Of a stretch of 17,415 nucleotides of DNA, positions 14,892 through 17,415 are shown piece by piece; the first letter of the stretch is position 1, and every line of letters begins with the position of its first letter. Below the pieces are notes generated by a model, which was not told the DNA's origin, searched no databases, and worked only from the letters and a program-made list of their open reading frames with translations. The stretch covers positions 1 to 17,415 of the forward strand of contig NZ_RDSM01000010.1 in the NCBI RefSeq assembly GCF_004115155.1, written 5' to 3'. The position numbers were made by a program, and so were the translations under genes. Origin of the DNA: Granulicella sibirica. GTDB lineage: Bacteria; Acidobacteriota; Terriglobia; Terriglobales; Acidobacteriaceae.

Positions 14892-16484
14892 CTAAGCAGC
14901 TTTCTTCGCGAACTTGGCGGCTGGCTGAACTGCCTTCCTCACTTTCTCTTTCGCGGCGAACTCCCGCTTCACCTTGTCGGCAATGGCATCGGTGTCCACC
15001 TTGTACACGGCAGCGGCCTCGTTGAGTACCTGAGCCGGGTTATGCCGGGTGCTCATGTAGAGGATGGTGGTTTCAACTAAGACACTACCCAATACACTTT
15101 CTTCGGCACGGCGGAGATAGGCTGCAAAGAGCTTGCTGAGAGAGTCGGAGTCTTTGGTCTTCTTGATGCCGTACCTGCGGGCAACGATGGACAGACGGTT
15201 TTCATCCAGCAAGGATGCCAGGCGTTCGGCGACGAAGAGCAAGTCACGTTTCATCAGCCGCACCGGAACGGCTTCGGCGATGGCAGCTAGGGTTCGGATG
15301 CCAGTCGTGTTGGCAATCGCGGCCTCCCTACGCTGCCGCTCCTCCTGCGCCTTCGCTTTCGGGTCATCCGCGACCTTCTGCGAACGCGGCTTGGGGTGAT
15401 GCACCGGGCAGGTTGGCTCCGCGCATACCTTGCGAATCTCGCCCTTGTCGATACCTTCGGACACGATGGCTTCGGTGGTGAACCTGCACGTCTTGAACTC
15501 CGGTCGGGTAGCCTCTTCTTTGCTGGTGGGCTTGTCGGGACGGACTTCGACGTACTTGTTACGCGGCAACGTCGCGCTGCCCTCCTTCTGCTGTCCATAG
15601 GCCGTGCTGATTTGTACGAGCTTGGGCTTGGCGGCGAGGGTCTTGGCAACGTGGGCATCGACCTTCGCCTGATAGCAGACGGGATCGGTGCAAGCGTCCT
15701 GTTTGCCCATGTCCAGAAAGAGGAGTTTATTGTGTCCTGTCCGTTTGGGGCAATCCACGCAACTCCCCGCCGCTGGAACTAGCTCCGCATTGCGCTTGTC
15801 GAAGGGAGCGAGTTTGAGGATGAGAAGAATGTTCGTCTCAATCCAGAAATGCAGACTACGGACGGGGAGCAGGATGCGTTTGGCCTTCTGGCCTCCCGCG
15901 CTCCAATCCTCTTTGAAGCAAGCCGCGAGTGCCTGTTCCTGTTGGGCTGGCTGGAGCTTCGCCAGCAAGAGCGCATGGCCGACGCCTATCTCCTCGCGGT
16001 AGAACGCATCCACGACGGTCTGCGACAGTTCGGTCAAGCGCAGCCGTGCGGCGACATACACCGGACTCTTGCCCGTCTTCGCGGCAATCTGTTCGACGCT
16101 GTACTTCGGCTCCTCCAAGTTGAGGAGGGCGCGGAAGCCGTTGGCTTCTTCCATCGGGTGAACGTCACGGCGCTGGAGGTTTTCAATCAACTGCGCCTCC
16201 AATACTTCGGCATCGGTGAGGTTCTTGATGCGAACGGGCACGGTGGCGACTTCGGCAAGTTGGGCGGCGCGGTAACGCCGTGCGCCGAAGACGATCTCGA
16301 AGCTGCGCTCACTGGTAGGCCGAACCAGCAAGGGAGAGAGAACGCCCTGGCTGCGGATGGTTTCGGCCAACTCCTTCAAGGCGTTCTCCTCGAAGATGCG
16401 GCGGGGGTTGGTGGCGGACTCGGTGAGCATCGCAAGCGGAAGGTCACGGTACTCGGTGGCGTTGGTAACGGTGGTGGTGTTCAT
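14892..16484 (-). CDS. ParB/RepB-type partition protein with extended Cys-rich C-terminus
   Basis: 530 residues from the ATG at 16484, preceded by AGGAG at 9 bases; the longer open frame upstream overlaps the DUF6908 gene and lacks family residues. Residues about 12-105 are the ParB N-terminal CTP-binding domain: NPRR at 26-29, GARRYRAA at 67-74 (consensus GERRxRA) and ENLQRRDVHPMEEA at 101-114. A helix-turn-helix (YSVEQIAAKTGKSPVYVAARL) follows at 128-148. The second half is unusual: Cys242, Cys245, Cys265 and Cys270 resemble a zinc site, with Cys333, Cys354 and Cys359 plus His362/His363 as a possible second. The C-terminus is lysine- and alanine-rich. Such ParB variants occur on plasmids and integrative elements. 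No parA is in view. Confidence 0.9.
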   Translation of the reverse strand: MNTTTVTNATEYRDLPLAMLTESATNPRRIFEENALKELAETIRSQGVLSPLLVRPTSERSFEIVFGARRYRAAQLAEVATVPVRIKNLTDAEVLEAQLIENLQRRDVHPMEEANGFRALLNLEEPKYSVEQIAAKTGKSPVYVAARLRLTELSQTVVDAFYREEIGVGHALLLAKLQPAQQEQALAACFKEDWSAGGQKAKRILLPVRSLHFWIETNILLILKLAPFDKRNAELVPAAGSCVDCPKRTGHNKLLFLDMGKQDACTDPVCYQAKVDAHVAKTLAAKPKLVQISTAYGQQKEGSATLPRNKYVEVRPDKPTSKEEATRPEFKTCRFTTEAIVSEGIDKGEIRKVCAEPTCPVHHPKPRSQKVADDPKAKAQEERQRREAAIANTTGIRTLAAIAEAVPVRLMKRDLLFVAERLASLLDENRLSIVARRYGIKKTKDSDSLSKLFAAYLRRAEESVLGSVLVETTILYMSTRHNPAQVLNEAAAVYKVDTDAIADKVKREFAAKEKVRKAVQPAAKFAKKAA

Positions 16485-16570
16485 GGTGACGAGCTCCTTT
16501 CGAGCGGTTGCACTGCATGGGTGGTGGAGCGGTCGCACTGCCTTATGTCCGCTCCGTGGATGAAAACGGT

Positions 16571-16987
16571 TTAGGCGCGTGTGGGCTGCTGCTTTGCGAA
16601 GGCTTCGGTGAAGCCCTGCTCTCGCAGGTTCCTGTCCCACAGCTTGGCGAAGTGTTCGTGTTCGTCGTGAAGTTGCGAGTGATAGCAGTAGTTGCCTTCT
16701 CGGATGAATCGGCTCCACTGCTCGCCCCCTGCGTAGTCATTGCGGTAATAGAAGGGATTTAGGTGTGGCTTTCCTGCAAGACCAAACTCGAAACACATCT
16801 CCGGGTCACGCATCGCATCGCCGTGCTGTTCGCCGTAGTGACAGACAGAGATTGCGGGAAGTCCGCACGGGCCGGATTCGTCGGTCGCCTCGATCACCAA
16901 CGCCGTAAAGGCCGGGTTCTCGATCTTGAGATAAAGGCCGTGGTGCCAACCTCCGGCCTGTTTGAGGATTTGAAGGATGGTCTTCAT
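16571..16987 (-). CDS. DUF6908-type plasmid protein
   Basis: 138 residues. I recognise the pattern ILKQAGGWHHGLYLKIENP, then LVIEATDES, ISVCHYGEQHGDAMRDPEMC and FYYRNDYAGGEQW as the small proteins annotated DUF6908, found next to ardC and parB on plasmids and integrative elements. Their function is unknown. The sequence is rich in His, Tyr and Cys, soluble, without signal peptide. Its ATG overlaps the TAA of the ardC relic (TAATG), so it was built to be translated with ardC. The parB gene follows after about 86 bases. Confidence 0.75.
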   Translation of the reverse strand: MKTILQILKQAGGWHHGLYLKIENPAFTALVIEATDESGPCGLPAISVCHYGEQHGDAMRDPEMCFEFGLAGKPHLNPFYYRNDYAGGEQWSRFIREGNYCYHSQLHDEHEHFAKLWDRNLREQGFTEAFAKQQPTRA

Positions 16988-17259
16988 TACGCCACCTTCG
17001 CCAGTTCTGCATCGGGCATCGCCGCCTGTTCTGCGGTCGGTGGCTGCAATGCGGCAAGGATGACGGCGGAGGCTTGCTGGATGACTTCAAGGCTTTCAGC
17101 CAAGAGCGAAGCGTTACCGTGATAAAGCTGGATGTAATCGGCGGATGCCGAACCCGTCTCTAGACCTACAGCTTTGCCAATCACAAAGGCGATAGCTTCG
17201 GCCTCGGTTTCCTTGACAACTTTGGTGGTGGTCGTCCGTCGCCCGGCCTTGTGCAACAT
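16987..17259 (-). pseudogene. ardC: C-terminal remnant of an ArdC-like antirestriction/metallopeptidase gene
   Basis: The frame reads HEMLHKAGRRTTTTKVVKET, then EAEAIAFVIGKAVGLET and ASADYIQLYHGNASLLAES, the C-terminal part of ArdC-type proteins, whose second domain is a zinc metallopeptidase fold. HEMLH is the HExxH motif. The codon for Ala before it is preceded by an in-frame TAA (17269-17271), and upstream bases are palindromic repeat rather than ardC. Everything N-terminal, including the single-stranded DNA-binding domain, is missing. Translation could restart at the Met of HEMLH (17259) to give 90 residues, but that product would lack the first zinc His and Glu. Confidence 0.75.
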
Positions 17260-17262
17260 CTC

Positions 17263-17294
17263 GTGCGCTTATGTAGTGCTCAACATAAGCGCAC
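17263..17294. repeat. Perfect 12-base inverted repeat with 8-base spacer, recombination-site-like
   Basis: GTGCGCTTATGT and ACATAAGCGCAC flank AGTGCTCA. Arms of 12 and a spacer of 8 resemble a tyrosine-recombinase core site. The left arm supplies the first His codon of the ardC HExxH motif, so the repeat begins exactly where the gene is broken. A hairpin acting in termination is a less likely reading, since no T-run follows on either strand. Confidence 0.6.
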
Positions 17295-17377
17295 TTATGT
17301 TGTGTTCGCAGTTATGTTGTGTAGCGGCTGCGAGGGGCCGTCTTCATTGGGCTTGCCGATTCTGGACGCAACATAAC
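17294..17377. repeat. Further copies of the TTATGTTG site in both orientations
   Basis: CTTATGTTG at 17294-17302, GTTATGTTG at 17311-17319 and the reverse CAACATAAC at 17369-17377. The last two form a perfect 9-base inverted repeat 49 bases apart. CAACATAAG at 17281-17289 and CTTATGTTG at 17294-17302 also form a perfect pair with 4 bases between. With CTTATGTAG at 17268, five copies lie within 110 bases. Confidence 0.6.
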
Positions 17378-17415
17378 GAGATGAAGGTGGCGATACTGGG
17401 CGGATTGATTTCACC

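Noticed and set aside
15849..16574. 241-residue plus-strand open frame opposite parB
   Set aside because: Antisense shadow of the high-GC parB gene; the minus-strand reading has clear ParB motifs.
17381..17415. Possible gene start on the plus strand (ATG AAG GTG GCG, reading MKVAILGGLIS)
   Set aside because: Only 11 codons are visible and no clear ribosome site precedes it; too little to call.
1..17415. CRISPR array, tRNA or rRNA genes
   Set aside because: No regularly spaced repeats and no tRNA- or rRNA-like sequence were found; the only clustered repeats are the irregular palindromic sites at the right end.

Overview
The window looks like an accessory region of a free-living heterotrophic bacterium. 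My best guess is the phylum Acidobacteriota (Terriglobia, Granulicella/Edaphobacter type). This rests on recollection of how ParB, DUF6908 and ArdC-type plasmid genes group there and on a decayed Tat-exported aminotransferase of a type I associate with that group. No rRNA or tRNA gene is visible to settle it. Base composition is moderately GC-rich, and almost all intact genes are transcribed from the minus strand.

Layout. 1-63 is the tail of what looks like an integrase-type transposase, followed by about 340 empty bases. 404-2291 (minus) is a two-gene unit: an HSL-type alpha/beta hydrolase and an NmrA-like NAD(P)-binding protein. 2617-2886 (plus) is a small unknown protein. 2955-3576 is a shattered TetR gene readable only by hopping between frames. 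3742-4299 (minus) is a short, divergent sigma-factor-like protein, and immediately upstream of it 4300-4628 is the ruined 5' half of an alpha/beta hydrolase gene. 4731-6353 (minus) encodes a 540-residue CocE/NonD (peptidase S15-like) hydrolase, preceded by a ruined Tat-exported PLP aminotransferase (about 6480-7149). 7495-10196 (minus) is a three-gene cluster (isochorismatase-like hydrolase, class II aldolase/decarboxylase, MFS_3 exporter) read divergently from a LysR regulator (10488-11408). 11405-13815 (minus) holds a siderophore-interacting-protein-like flavoreductase and a DHA2 (EmrB/QacA-type) exporter, divergent from an intact TetR regulator (13994-14602). 14892-17259 (minus) is plasmid or integrative-element material: truncated ardC, a DUF6908 gene and an unusual Cys-rich parB, ending in a strong hairpin terminator. 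The last 150 bases carry a cluster of palindromic TTATGTTG sites that starts exactly where ardC is broken.

How the parts work together (inference). Two regulator-divergent modules stand out: LysR with isochorismatase/aldolase/MFS_3, and TetR with SIP/DHA2 exporter. Each combines small-molecule chemistry with an efflux pump and looks like a self-contained responsive cassette. Between them and to the left lie at least four broken genes among intact ones, as in a region accumulating and losing horizontally acquired DNA. The right end is the backbone of a mobile replicon, and its palindromic array is the best candidate for something not yet described: a probable site-specific recombination locus embedded in the HExxH codons of ardC.
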